DNA of 11,635 bases from Coriobacteriaceae bacterium. Its GTDB lineage: Bacteria > Actinomycetota > Coriobacteriia > Coriobacteriales > Eggerthellaceae. The DNA lies in the NCBI GenBank assembly GCA_015062635.1, contig SUUF01000036.1, positions 1-11,635 of the forward strand. Direction: 5' to 3'. The notes beneath the pieces were generated by a model that was not told where the DNA came from, searched no databases, and worked only from the letters and a program-made list of their open reading frames with translations. Of the stretch, positions 1 through 6,604 are shown piece after piece; the first letter of the stretch is position 1, and each line of letters starts with the position of its first letter. A program made the position numbers and the translations under genes.

Positions 1-2
1 CA

Positions 3-1067
3 ACTCGTTACGAAAGGGCATCGAAGGCAGACCCGCAAGGGCCCATCGACCCGAAGTACACCAAGCAGATGACCTCGCCGGCGCGCTACTTCGCCTATTG
101 GGCGACGGGATTCGCCTGCGCGGCGATCGGCGGCCTCGCCATCGGCATGCTCGGCTTGGGGCAGCTTTGGGCGGTGCTGCTGGGCATCGTGGGAATCTTG
201 CTCGCGTGGACGCTCACGAGCATCTACACGAAGTACCAGGAGCAGCGCGCCGACTCGGTGACGATGGGTGTCATCGGCATCGCGAGCTTCTACATCTGCG
301 AGTTCGTCTTGGTGAACCTGGGCGTGAACCTGCCGAGCTTCAGCCAGTTCAACGCCGACTGGTTCGGGTGGCACGTGTTTATCCTGGTCGTCGCTATCCT
401 GTTCGTCATCTTCAACCTGCTGTGGGTGTATGGCGAGTACCTGAAGCAGACGCCGGAAGAGAAGGACATGGTGCTCCACGGCGATGACTGGTTCGAGCCC
501 GGCGAGCCCCAGCTGCGCCTCGATTGCGGCATCACGCTCGACTGCACGGCCGACGAGATCTGGCCCTACATGGTGCAGAGTGGCCAGAGCAAGGCCGGTT
601 GGTACAGCTTCGACTGGCTCGAGAAGATCTTCACCTTCGACATCACGAACCACTACACCATCCATCCCGAATGGCAGGATTTGAAGCCCGGCGATTACCA
701 GTGGTTCCATCAGGCTCCGTTCAGCATCGGCGAATGGGTGACCGAGCACAACCCCGAAGAGCACTACTGGGCGGCGCATAGCGATTCCCGCACCGACCCG
801 AACGGCCCGAACGACGAGAAGGCCCTGCTGATGCCCGGCTTCAAGAGCTTCGCCTGGACCTGGAACTGGTATGTCTACGACATCGGCGGCGGCCGCTGCC
901 GCTACATCCAGCGCTGCGACTGCGCCTTCACTCCGAAGACGACCCTGCGCAAGTGGTTCACCGCCTTCCTGCTGGGCACCGCGAGCATCGTGATGTGCCA
1001 CGGCTACATGAGCTGCATGCAGCGCATCGCCCGCGGCACCCAGAAGGTCACCGACAAGCACATCTAG
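3..1067 (+). CDS. Membrane-anchored SRPBCC (START-like) protein, probably 5'-partial at window edge
   Basis: Positions are counted from the first ATG, at 69. Four hydrophobic helices (about 8-30, 33-53, 65-84, 101-121) are followed by a soluble SRPBCC-type domain from about 145 to the end. That domain carries KAGWYSFDWLE (175-185), an HYTI/PEWQDLKPGDY stretch and FAWTWNWY, as in actinobacterial SRPBCC proteins with an AGFYSYDWLEN-like signature. The fold usually encloses a hydrophobic ligand; no catalytic residues can be named here. The C-terminal helix is hydrophobic (WFTAFLLGTASIVM). The frame stays open upstream of ATG 69 to the left edge, with plausible coding sequence (ERASKADPQGPIDPKYTKQ) and no good ribosome binding site before ATG 69, so the true start is probably outside the window. 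The protein is a paralogue of the one at 2682-3455, and the two flank an FAD oxidoreductase. The fold assignment is fairly secure; the ligand and role are unknown. Confidence 0.75.
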   Translation, partial: TRYERASKADPQGPIDPKYTKQMTSPARYFAYWATGFACAAIGGLAIGMLGLGQLWAVLLGIVGILLAWTLTSIYTKYQEQRADSVTMGVIGIASFYICEFVLVNLGVNLPSFSQFNADWFGWHVFILVVAILFVIFNLLWVYGEYLKQTPEEKDMVLHGDDWFEPGEPQLRLDCGITLDCTADEIWPYMVQSGQSKAGWYSFDWLEKIFTFDITNHYTIHPEWQDLKPGDYQWFHQAPFSIGEWVTEHNPEEHYWAAHSDSRTDPNGPNDEKALLMPGFKSFAWTWNWYVYDIGGGRCRYIQRCDCAFTPKTTLRKWFTAFLLGTASIVMCHGYMSCMQRIARGTQKVTDKHI

Positions 1068-1076
1068 GAAACGAGA

Positions 1077-1103
1077 GGCGGAAGGGGCGCGTCCCCTTCC
1101 GCC
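1077..1103 (+). terminator. GC-rich hairpin after the first SRPBCC gene
   Basis: A perfect 11-bp stem (GGCGGAAGGGG pairing with CCCCTTCCGCC) with a CGCGT loop begins 10 bases after the stop codon. No T-tract follows directly; the first T-rich stretch (TTGGTTTTC) is about 15 bases on. It may be a weak or factor-assisted terminator, or an mRNA-stabilising 3' hairpin that lets some transcription continue into the FAD oxidoreductase gene. Confidence 0.4.
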
Positions 1104-1150
1104 GCCGGCGTGCGACAGTTGGTTTTCAAGTGTCGCTTTTGCCAGGTGAA

Positions 1151-1190
1151 CGGTTAAAACCGGAGTAAAGTAAAGGCGGTGCATTCCGCC
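1151..1190 (+). promoter_or_regulatory. Paired small inverted repeats before the FAD oxidoreductase gene
   Basis: Two short inverted repeats lie just before the ribosome binding site: CGGTT-AA-AACCG at 1151-1162 and GGCGG-N6-CCGCC at 1175-1190. The first could be an operator or part of a promoter region. The second would form a small hairpin in the leader directly upstream of the AAAGGAAG binding site. No convincing -35/-10 pair was found. Both repeats are short enough to occur by chance in GC-rich DNA. Confidence 0.2.
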
Positions 1191-1210
1191 GGGAAGAAAG
1201 GAAGAACGGC

Positions 1211-2443
1211 ATGGCAAACAAGGTCGAGACCATCATCGTGGGCGCTGGCGCCGCTGGCATGAATTGCGCGCTGGAGCTCCAGAAGGCGAACAGGGAGTAT
1301 TTGCTGATCAGCCCGAACATCGGCGGGCGCATCTGCAACGACGAGGAACGCCATATGAACTACGGCGCCGTGTTCTACTTCGGCACCTACAAGCACATGC
1401 TGGCTTCGGGCCTGCTCATCGAGGGCAAAGACGTGCTGCCCAACCTCGGCGCCGGCTGCTGCCATCATGATGACGGCACCCAGTACCCGCCCATCTCGGC
1501 TGTCACGGCCAAGGATGCCCCGTCGCTGCTGAAATACATGAAGTGGATGCGCGAGGAATTCATCCCCCGCTACACCAAGTTCAAGGACGATTGCTGCGTC
1601 ATGGAGGTCACGAAGGCGCTCGACCAGGACCCGATGATCAAGGAGCTCTTCACCGAGTCGGCCGAGCATATGATCGAGCGTCTGGGCTTCGGTCCCATCT
1701 GCCACGACCTGATCAGCATGTTCGCGCATGCCTGCACGGGCACGAAGATCAAGGACCTCACCGCGCTCGACTACCTGAACACCGTGCAGCCGCTGACGAT
1801 GGACATCATCAACGTCCCGCCGCTGCAGCTGCTGTTCGACCTGAAGCGTTTCGACTTCGACTCCGAGGGCACCAAGCAGCGCCTCTCCCAGGGTTCCGGC
1901 GACGTCCTCATCGACAACGTGGCCGAGGTCGCCAAGGGCGAGGACGGCTGGCAGGTGAAGACGGAATCGGGCAAGGCGTTCACGTGCGACAACCTCGTGA
2001 TGGCATCGCCCGCGACCGTCACCCGCGACCTGCTCGCCGGCATCGAGGGCGTCCCCGAGATCGACGTCCGCGGCGCGAGCCAGCTTACCGGCTACCTGGT
2101 GAAGGGCAAGATCAAGACCAAGTACGCGCATCACCTGGTGCACCTGTTCGACGACACGATTCCGATCATCTACATCGCGAGCCGCGGCGCCAGCGAGTAC
2201 GAGATCTTCACCGAGGTCGACTTCGAGGTCGGCAACCGCTTCGACGAGTACTTCGACGAGGTCGAGGTCATCGGCAAGAAGTTCTGGCCCGAGGCCCTGT
2301 ACACCCAGGCGCACGATGCCGTGCCGCAGAACCTCGCCCCCGGCCTCATCATGGCTGGCGACGTCAACGGCTTGGGCATGGAGCCCGCGTGCATTTCCGG
2401 CATTTACGCCGCGAACAAGGTGCTGGGCAAGACCGTTGACTAG
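1211..2443 (+). CDS. FAD-dependent oxidoreductase (flavin amine oxidase / phytoene desaturase-like)
   Basis: A 410-residue soluble protein with an N-terminal FAD-binding Rossmann motif GAGAAG (G11, G13, G16) followed by GGR (38-40), the usual pair in the amine oxidase/phytoene desaturase/protoporphyrinogen oxidase group. The middle contains the family-like segment LSQGSGDVLIDNVAEVA, followed by VKTESGK and LVMASPATV. The C-terminal FAD motif is GDVNGLGMEPACISG, starting near G383-D384, followed by YAANKVL. The acidic residue normally found at the end of strand 2 is replaced by Ser34. A CCHH cluster at 83-86 is unusual. There is no signal peptide or membrane helix. The start is supported by AAAGGAAG, 6 bases before the ATG. 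The protein probably oxidises or desaturates a small or lipophilic substrate. Its position between two SRPBCC paralogues suggests they bind its substrate or product. The substrate is not identifiable from sequence. Confidence 0.85.
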   Translation: MANKVETIIVGAGAAGMNCALELQKANREYLLISPNIGGRICNDEERHMNYGAVFYFGTYKHMLASGLLIEGKDVLPNLGAGCCHHDDGTQYPPISAVTAKDAPSLLKYMKWMREEFIPRYTKFKDDCCVMEVTKALDQDPMIKELFTESAEHMIERLGFGPICHDLISMFAHACTGTKIKDLTALDYLNTVQPLTMDIINVPPLQLLFDLKRFDFDSEGTKQRLSQGSGDVLIDNVAEVAKGEDGWQVKTESGKAFTCDNLVMASPATVTRDLLAGIEGVPEIDVRGASQLTGYLVKGKIKTKYAHHLVHLFDDTIPIIYIASRGASEYEIFTEVDFEVGNRFDEYFDEVEVIGKKFWPEALYTQAHDAVPQNLAPGLIMAGDVNGLGMEPACISGIYAANKVLGKTVD

Positions 2444-2619
2444 GCTTGGTTGACGCGGCGGGACGCCCAGGCGCCCCATCTTCCCGCTCCACGCCTACCT
2501 CACGGCCGAAGGCCGCTTCGTTGGGCTCTCGCGGGAATCGGGGACACCTGGACGCTCCCTGCTGGCGTTGGTGCGCGAGGGGCGTCTCGCGGTTCAAGGG
2601 TTCGAAGCGGGGAATCGGA

Positions 2620-2647
2620 TTAACGAGCAACCGTTTCGCCGTATACT
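2620..2647 (+). promoter_or_regulatory. Candidate sigma-70-type promoter for the second SRPBCC gene
   Basis: A -10 box TATACT (2642-2647) lies 16 bases after a -35-like TTAACG (2620-2625). A transcript starting near 2654 would have a leader of about 28 bases before the ATG at 2682. The rest of the 238-base gap holds no gene that I can support, only a small hairpin (CGGCC-GAA-GGCCG, 2503-2515). This promoter would let the second SRPBCC gene be expressed separately from the oxidoreductase. Confidence 0.45.
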
Positions 2648-2681
2648 AAGAAAGAAGTGTTTCTTCGAGAAAGGAACTGAC

Positions 2682-3455
2682 ATGGGAAAGAAACTGCCGT
2701 GGATTCTGGGCTGTGGTGCCGTGGCCGGCGGCCTGACGCTTCGCTGGGCGGTGCAGAAATGGACCTGCTGCCAGATGACTCCCGAGGACGAGGAAATCGT
2801 CAAGAGCATGCCGGGCAACGATTACATCAAGCCCGAGGAGCTCAAGATGCATGCCGGCCGTGCCGTCACCATCGATGCGCCGCCGGAAAAGGTGTATCCG
2901 TATCTCAAGCAGCTCGGTTGCGACAAGGCCGGCTTCTATTCCTATGAGTATCTCGAGCGCCTGTGCGGCTACCACATCTACAACGACTACACCATCGAGG
3001 AGAAGTGGCAGCATCCGCAGGTGGGCGACTGGGTGCCGTATCGCCAGAACGGCGCCGGCACGGGCATCACCGACATGAAGGAGAACGAGTACTTCTGCAT
3101 GGGAACCGATTCCCGCAAGCCCCCCACCGACAACCGCGGCATCACGTGGCACCCGAAGGGCTTCGAGTACATCGCCTGGACCTGGAACTTCTACACCGTG
3201 GCCGTCGACGGCGGCAAGAAGACCCGCCTCATCGCGGTGAACGACGTCGCGCACAACGACAACGTCCCGCCGTTCTGGTATGTCATCGCGCTGCTCATCT
3301 ACGGCGCAACCGGCAACATCATGACGGGCAAGATGCTCGAGGTCATCAAGGGCTGCGCCGAGTGCACCTATGCCCCGGCCGAGCGCCAGAAGGCCAAGAA
3401 CGCGCTGCGCGCCCGCCTGTACTATGTGGGCGACCCGAACTGGGGCAAGCAGTAA
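2682..3455 (+). CDS. SRPBCC (START-like) family protein with N-terminal membrane anchor
   Basis: A 257-residue protein. The start at 2682 is chosen over an upstream in-frame ATG (2568) because AAAGGA (2670-2675) sits 6 bases before it and the candidate promoter lies between the two. MGKK is followed by one hydrophobic segment (about 5-25), a probable membrane anchor; it does not form a proper lipobox. The SRPBCC domain covers about 55-225, with KAGFYSYEYLE (82-92), YNDYTIEEKWQ, GDWVPY and IAWTWNFY (164-171). These align position by position with the matching segments of the protein ending at 1067, so the two are paralogues, this one with a single anchor instead of four helices. A hydrophobic C-terminal stretch (FWYVIALLIYGATGNIM) matches the paralogue's last helix. 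It probably binds a hydrophobic ligand for, or from, the neighbouring FAD oxidoreductase; that is inference from context. Confidence 0.8.
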   Translation: MGKKLPWILGCGAVAGGLTLRWAVQKWTCCQMTPEDEEIVKSMPGNDYIKPEELKMHAGRAVTIDAPPEKVYPYLKQLGCDKAGFYSYEYLERLCGYHIYNDYTIEEKWQHPQVGDWVPYRQNGAGTGITDMKENEYFCMGTDSRKPPTDNRGITWHPKGFEYIAWTWNFYTVAVDGGKKTRLIAVNDVAHNDNVPPFWYVIALLIYGATGNIMTGKMLEVIKGCAECTYAPAERQKAKNALRARLYYVGDPNWGKQ

Positions 3456-3484
3456 GCGACGGCAATTCGCAAAGGCGAGAGGGT

Positions 3485-3511
3485 GAGGCAGCCTGCGGGC
3501 TGCCTCCTTTG
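3485..3511 (+). terminator. Rho-independent terminator after the SRPBCC/FAD cassette
   Basis: A perfect 9-bp stem (GAGGCAGCC pairing with GGCTGCCTC) with a TGCG tetraloop is followed by CTTTGAT, a short T-rich run. It lies about 30 bases after the stop codon of the second SRPBCC gene and marks the end of the cassette. It is the best-formed terminator in the window. Confidence 0.75.
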
Positions 3512-3599
3512 ATATGGGCGGCCCGATATCGGAATGCAGCCCTGCACCGGTTTCGGCATATCGAGCGGTTTTTCTGACGAGCCTGAGACAGTCTGGCGT

Positions 3600-3605
3600 T
3601 ATACG
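3600..3605 (+). promoter_or_regulatory. Possible -10 box for the lipoprotein gene
   Basis: TATACG lies about 43 bases before the ATG at 3648 and downstream of the intrinsic terminator, so the lipoprotein gene needs its own promoter in this gap. No good -35 lies at the usual distance; CTGACG at 3574-3579 is 20 bases away. This is a weak call based mostly on position. Confidence 0.25.
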
Positions 3606-3647
3606 CGTAGAAACTATGGGAAGCACTTCGATGAAGGAGGGGATAGC

Positions 3648-4115
3648 ATGCGGTGGAAGGCCGGCGCGTTGCCCGTCTTGTTGGTCGCCGTGGTGTGCGC
3701 GATGGCCATGCTCGCGGGTTGCGCGGGTGCGACGTCGACGATGAGCCTGGACATCGTCGAGGATACGGGCGCCTTGAACGTGACCGTCGACAACGCGGGC
3801 GCCGACAACCAGGTTATCAGTTCTATCGTGGTGGACGAGGGCCAGTGCCTGGTGATGAGCCCGGTGCTCGACAAGGGCGCATTGCGCGTCGTGCTCGAGG
3901 ATTCCGAGAAGGCGGTGTTCGACCAGGAGGTTTCGGGCAAGGTGATGGGAGCCTACCGCATCGACCCGGGCGATTACACCCTTTCGGTCGCGGGCATCGA
4001 CGGGAATCCGGCGACGGGAACCATGCTCATCGTGGCCATGGACATCGAGGAGCTACGCCAGCAGGATGCGGCTCTCGTAGACGCGCTGAAGGACGCCGCC
4101 GTCACGGCCAAGTAA
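3648..4115 (+). CDS. Small orphan lipoprotein
   Basis: A 155-residue protein. The start at 3648 is fixed by a strong AAGGAGG (3634-3640) 7 bases upstream; the frame is open further back but without support. MRWK and a hydrophobic core end in the lipobox LAGC with Cys25, so it should be lipid-modified and held on the outer face of the membrane. The mature part of about 130 residues is rich in short beta-prone stretches (SLDIVEDTGALNVTVDNAG, RIDPGDYTLSVAGIDG) and ends in a probable helix (DIEELRQQDAALVDALKDA). The beta-rich core suggests a small sandwich-like domain. I recognise no family or catalytic motif. It is transcribed alone, between a terminator and a hairpin. Its function is unknown. 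Confidence 0.8.
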   Translation: MRWKAGALPVLLVAVVCAMAMLAGCAGATSTMSLDIVEDTGALNVTVDNAGADNQVISSIVVDEGQCLVMSPVLDKGALRVVLEDSEKAVFDQEVSGKVMGAYRIDPGDYTLSVAGIDGNPATGTMLIVAMDIEELRQQDAALVDALKDAAVTAK

Positions 4116-4144
4116 GAAGTAAAGCCTGCTTATAGCGCAAATAT

Positions 4145-4178
4145 GCATCCCGCCGCGCCGATGGGGGCGGCGGGATGC
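4145..4178 (+). terminator. Strong hairpin between the lipoprotein and ABC-GNAT genes
   Basis: A 12-bp perfect stem (GCATCCCGCCGC pairing with GCGGCGGGATGC) with a 10-base loop begins 30 bases after the lipoprotein stop. No T-tract follows on the + strand. Read on the opposite strand it is followed by ATATTTGCG. It may terminate the lipoprotein transcript. Its right arm covers the place where the -35 element of the next promoter should be, so it could also affect that promoter. Confidence 0.45.
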
Positions 4179-4192
4179 CGCGTGTTCGCGGG

Positions 4193-4198
4193 TATAAT
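4193..4198 (+). promoter_or_regulatory. Consensus -10 box of the ABC-GNAT promoter
   Basis: A perfect TATAAT lies 34 bases before the ATG at 4232, giving a leader of roughly 25-30 bases that includes the GAAGGAG binding site (4221-4227). No recognisable -35 is present at the expected 4170-4175, which falls in the right arm of the hairpin. The promoter may be weak, activator-dependent, or read by another sigma factor. Confidence 0.45.
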
Positions 4199-4231
4199 GG
4201 GTGAAACCCGAACCGGCAGCGAAGGAGCACC

Positions 4232-6583
4232 ATGCCCGCAGGCCCACCGCCCCAGAGGCATTTCCTCACCGACGAGGAGAAGGCGAACATGCCCAAGGTC
4301 TCGATGGCCTTGCTCAAACGCATCCTCTCGTATCTGAAGCCCTATTGGCTGCAGTTCCTGTTCGTGTTCATCGCCATCCTCATCGCGGCGGTGGTCGGGC
4401 TTGCGCCCTCCATCGTGACGGGCATGATCGTCGACGAGGCCCTGGTGGGCGAAGACCTGGGATTCCTCATCGAGCTGCTGCTCATCGCGCTTGCCGCGAT
4501 GGCTGCGAGCCAGCTCATCGGCATCCTCGAGAACTATATCAACGCCTGGATCTCGCAGCATATCATCTTCGACATGCGCAACGAGATGTACCGGCACCTG
4601 CAGCGCATGCCGCATGCGTTCTTCACCACCGAGAAGCAGGGCGACATCATCACGCGCATGGATACCGACATCTCGGGCGTGAGCTCGGTGGTCTCGGGAA
4701 CGCTCTCGCAGGTGGTGGGCAACATCGCCACGATCGTCACGACGCTCGTCGCCCTGTTCTCGCTCAGCTGGCAGCTGGCCTGGGTGGGCCTCGCGGTGCT
4801 GCCGCTGCTCATCGCGCCCACGCGCATCGCCGGGAAATCGCGCCTGAAATACGCCACGAAGACGCAGGCGAAAACCGACGAGATGAACCAGATCATCAAC
4901 GAGACGCTCTCGGTGAGCGGGTCGCTGCTCGTGAAGATGTTCACGCGCGAGCGGAAAGCCGAGGACGACTTCCGCGCGGTGAACGGACAGGTGCGCGACC
5001 TGGCGATGAAGGAAACCCGTTCCGGTTCGCTCTTCCGCGTGGCGATGGGGATGTTCACCCAGCTCGGTCCGCTGCTCATCTACTTTGCGGGCGGTCTGCT
5101 CATCATCGAGCACCTCGATGCCGCGCTTACCGTGGGCACCGTGACGGCCATGGTCTCGCTCGTGAACCGCCTGTACCGCCCGGTGGAGTCGCTGCTCGAC
5201 TTGCAGGTGACCTTCACGCGTTCGCTCGCGCTGTTCACGCGCATCTTCGATTACCTCGACCGGCCCGAGACCATCGTGAGCCCCGAAAACGGCGAGAAGC
5301 CCGACGTCGAGCGCCAGCCCATCGAGTTCGACCACGTGGCGTTCGGCTACGACGAAGGCCAGCTCATCCTCACCGACGTGAACTTCACGGTGCCCGGCGG
5401 GAAGATGTACGCCATCGTGGGGCCGTCGGGATCGGGCAAGTCGACGACGGTGAACCTCATCCCGCGCCTCTATGATGTGAACGGCGGCGCGGTGCGCATC
5501 GCGGGCGTAGACGTGCGCGACTTCGACCTCGAATACCTGCGCGGGCGCATCGGCGTCGTGACGCAAGAGGCCTACCTGTTCAATGGCACGATTCTCGAGA
5601 ACCTGCGCTATGCGAACGAAGATGCCACGATGGAGCAGATCGAGGAGGCCTGCCGCATCGCGAACATCCACGACTACATCGCCGCGCAGCCCGAGGGGTA
5701 TCGCACCGAGGTGGGCAACCGGGGCCTGAAGCTCTCGGGCGGCGAGAAGCAGCGCCTGTCGCTTGCCCGCGTCATCTTGAAGGACCCGCAGATCCTCATC
5801 CTCGACGAGGCGACGAGCGCGCTCGACTCCATTTCGGAAAACGCCATCCAGCAGGCGCTCGAGCGCTTGATGGTGGGACGCACGAGCATCGTCATCGCGC
5901 ACCGGCTCTCGACCATCCTGAAGGCCGACCGCATCCTGGTGGTGAAAGACGGCGTGGTGGCCGAGCAGGGCACGCACGAGGAGCTGCTGGAAGCGGGCGG
6001 CGTGTACCGCGAGCTGTTCGACACGCAGTTCAGCCAAGTGCTCGGCCGGGTGGAACCAGGTGCGGCGGGAACCCCGGCGCTCGATATCCAGTCGCTCGGC
6101 ACCGGCTACGAAGTGCGCCGCCTCACCGAGGCCGACATCACCGACGTGGTGCTGCTGATGCGTTCGAACCGGCGGCATTGGCGCAAGATGGGCGTGAAGC
6201 CCTCGCGCTCGCGCCTCACCGAGATCATCAGCAGCGTTCCCGGCGCGACGGGCGGCGAGGACAGCTATTTCGTGGGCTTTTACGACGACGATGCCGACCT
6301 CGTCGCGGTGCTCGACCTGATATGCGGCTACCCGGAGCCCGACGATGCGTTCATCGGATGGTTCATGGTGGACGATGCCCAGCAGGGGCGGGGCGTCGGG
6401 TCGTCCATCTTCGCCGACGTGCGTGCGTCGATGAAGGCGCAGGGTTACGACCATCTCGAGGTGCGGTGCCCGAAGGAATCGGCGCCGTCGCTTGCGTTCT
6501 GGCAAGCGCAGGGCTTCGAGCTCGATGGCACGCAGAGCGATGGCGGCGGATACACCGTCGTCGGCCTGCAGCGCGATATATAG
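4232..6583 (+). CDS. ABC exporter (permease + ATPase) fused to a C-terminal GNAT acetyltransferase
   Basis: A 783-residue single reading frame. Residues 1-330 are an ABC exporter membrane domain with helices near 39-60, 78-98, 161-180 and 181-196, and more at about 270-320. Residues 335-600 are a complete ATPase: A-loop Tyr373, Walker A GPSGSGKST (397-405), Q-loop Gln445, signature LSGGE (501-505), Walker B ILILDE (521-526, Glu526) and H-loop His557. It should work as a homodimeric multidrug/lipid-type exporter. A linker (about 603-622) leads to a GNAT domain (625-780) with the acetyl-CoA motif QGRGVG (718-723) and a typical LAFWQAQGFE end. Usual half-exporters stop near 580-620, so the last 160 residues are an addition. 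No internal start with a good binding site is visible at the joint, though GTG codons occur at residues 603 and 607. The start is set by GAAGGAG at 4221-4227. The acetyltransferase may modify an exported compound in the cytosol; the substrate is unknown. Confidence 0.88.
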   Translation: MPAGPPPQRHFLTDEEKANMPKVSMALLKRILSYLKPYWLQFLFVFIAILIAAVVGLAPSIVTGMIVDEALVGEDLGFLIELLLIALAAMAASQLIGILENYINAWISQHIIFDMRNEMYRHLQRMPHAFFTTEKQGDIITRMDTDISGVSSVVSGTLSQVVGNIATIVTTLVALFSLSWQLAWVGLAVLPLLIAPTRIAGKSRLKYATKTQAKTDEMNQIINETLSVSGSLLVKMFTRERKAEDDFRAVNGQVRDLAMKETRSGSLFRVAMGMFTQLGPLLIYFAGGLLIIEHLDAALTVGTVTAMVSLVNRLYRPVESLLDLQVTFTRSLALFTRIFDYLDRPETIVSPENGEKPDVERQPIEFDHVAFGYDEGQLILTDVNFTVPGGKMYAIVGPSGSGKSTTVNLIPRLYDVNGGAVRIAGVDVRDFDLEYLRGRIGVVTQEAYLFNGTILENLRYANEDATMEQIEEACRIANIHDYIAAQPEGYRTEVGNRGLKLSGGEKQRLSLARVILKDPQILILDEATSALDSISENAIQQALERLMVGRTSIVIAHRLSTILKADRILVVKDGVVAEQGTHEELLEAGGVYRELFDTQFSQVLGRVEPGAAGTPALDIQSLGTGYEVRRLTEADITDVVLLMRSNRRHWRKMGVKPSRSRLTEIISSVPGATGGEDSYFVGFYDDDADLVAVLDLICGYPEPDDAFIGWFMVDDAQQGRGVGSSIFADVRASMKAQGYDHLEVRCPKESAPSLAFWQAQGFELDGTQSDGGGYTVVGLQRDI

Positions 6584-6604
6584 GGGATGCGAAGGGGGAT
6601 TACG

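Noticed and set aside
1154..2479. Open frame on the - strand opposite the FAD oxidoreductase (441 codons)
   Set aside because: Val/Asp/Leu/Arg/His-rich antisense shadow without motifs; the + strand frame has full FAD-binding motifs.
2560..2630. tRNA-like stretch with a GGTTCGAA-type T-loop resemblance (GGGTTCGAAGC)
   Set aside because: No acceptor stem, anticodon arm or D-loop can be paired around it.
2682..2770. Possible lipoprotein signal (ILGC) in the second SRPBCC protein
   Set aside because: The hydrophobic stretch before the cysteine is only about six residues and continues after it, which fits a membrane anchor better than a lipobox.
6030..6110. Hidden separate start for the GNAT domain inside the ABC gene
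   Set aside because: Only GTG codons without a convincing ribosome binding site are present, and the frame is continuous, so a single fused protein is the simpler reading.
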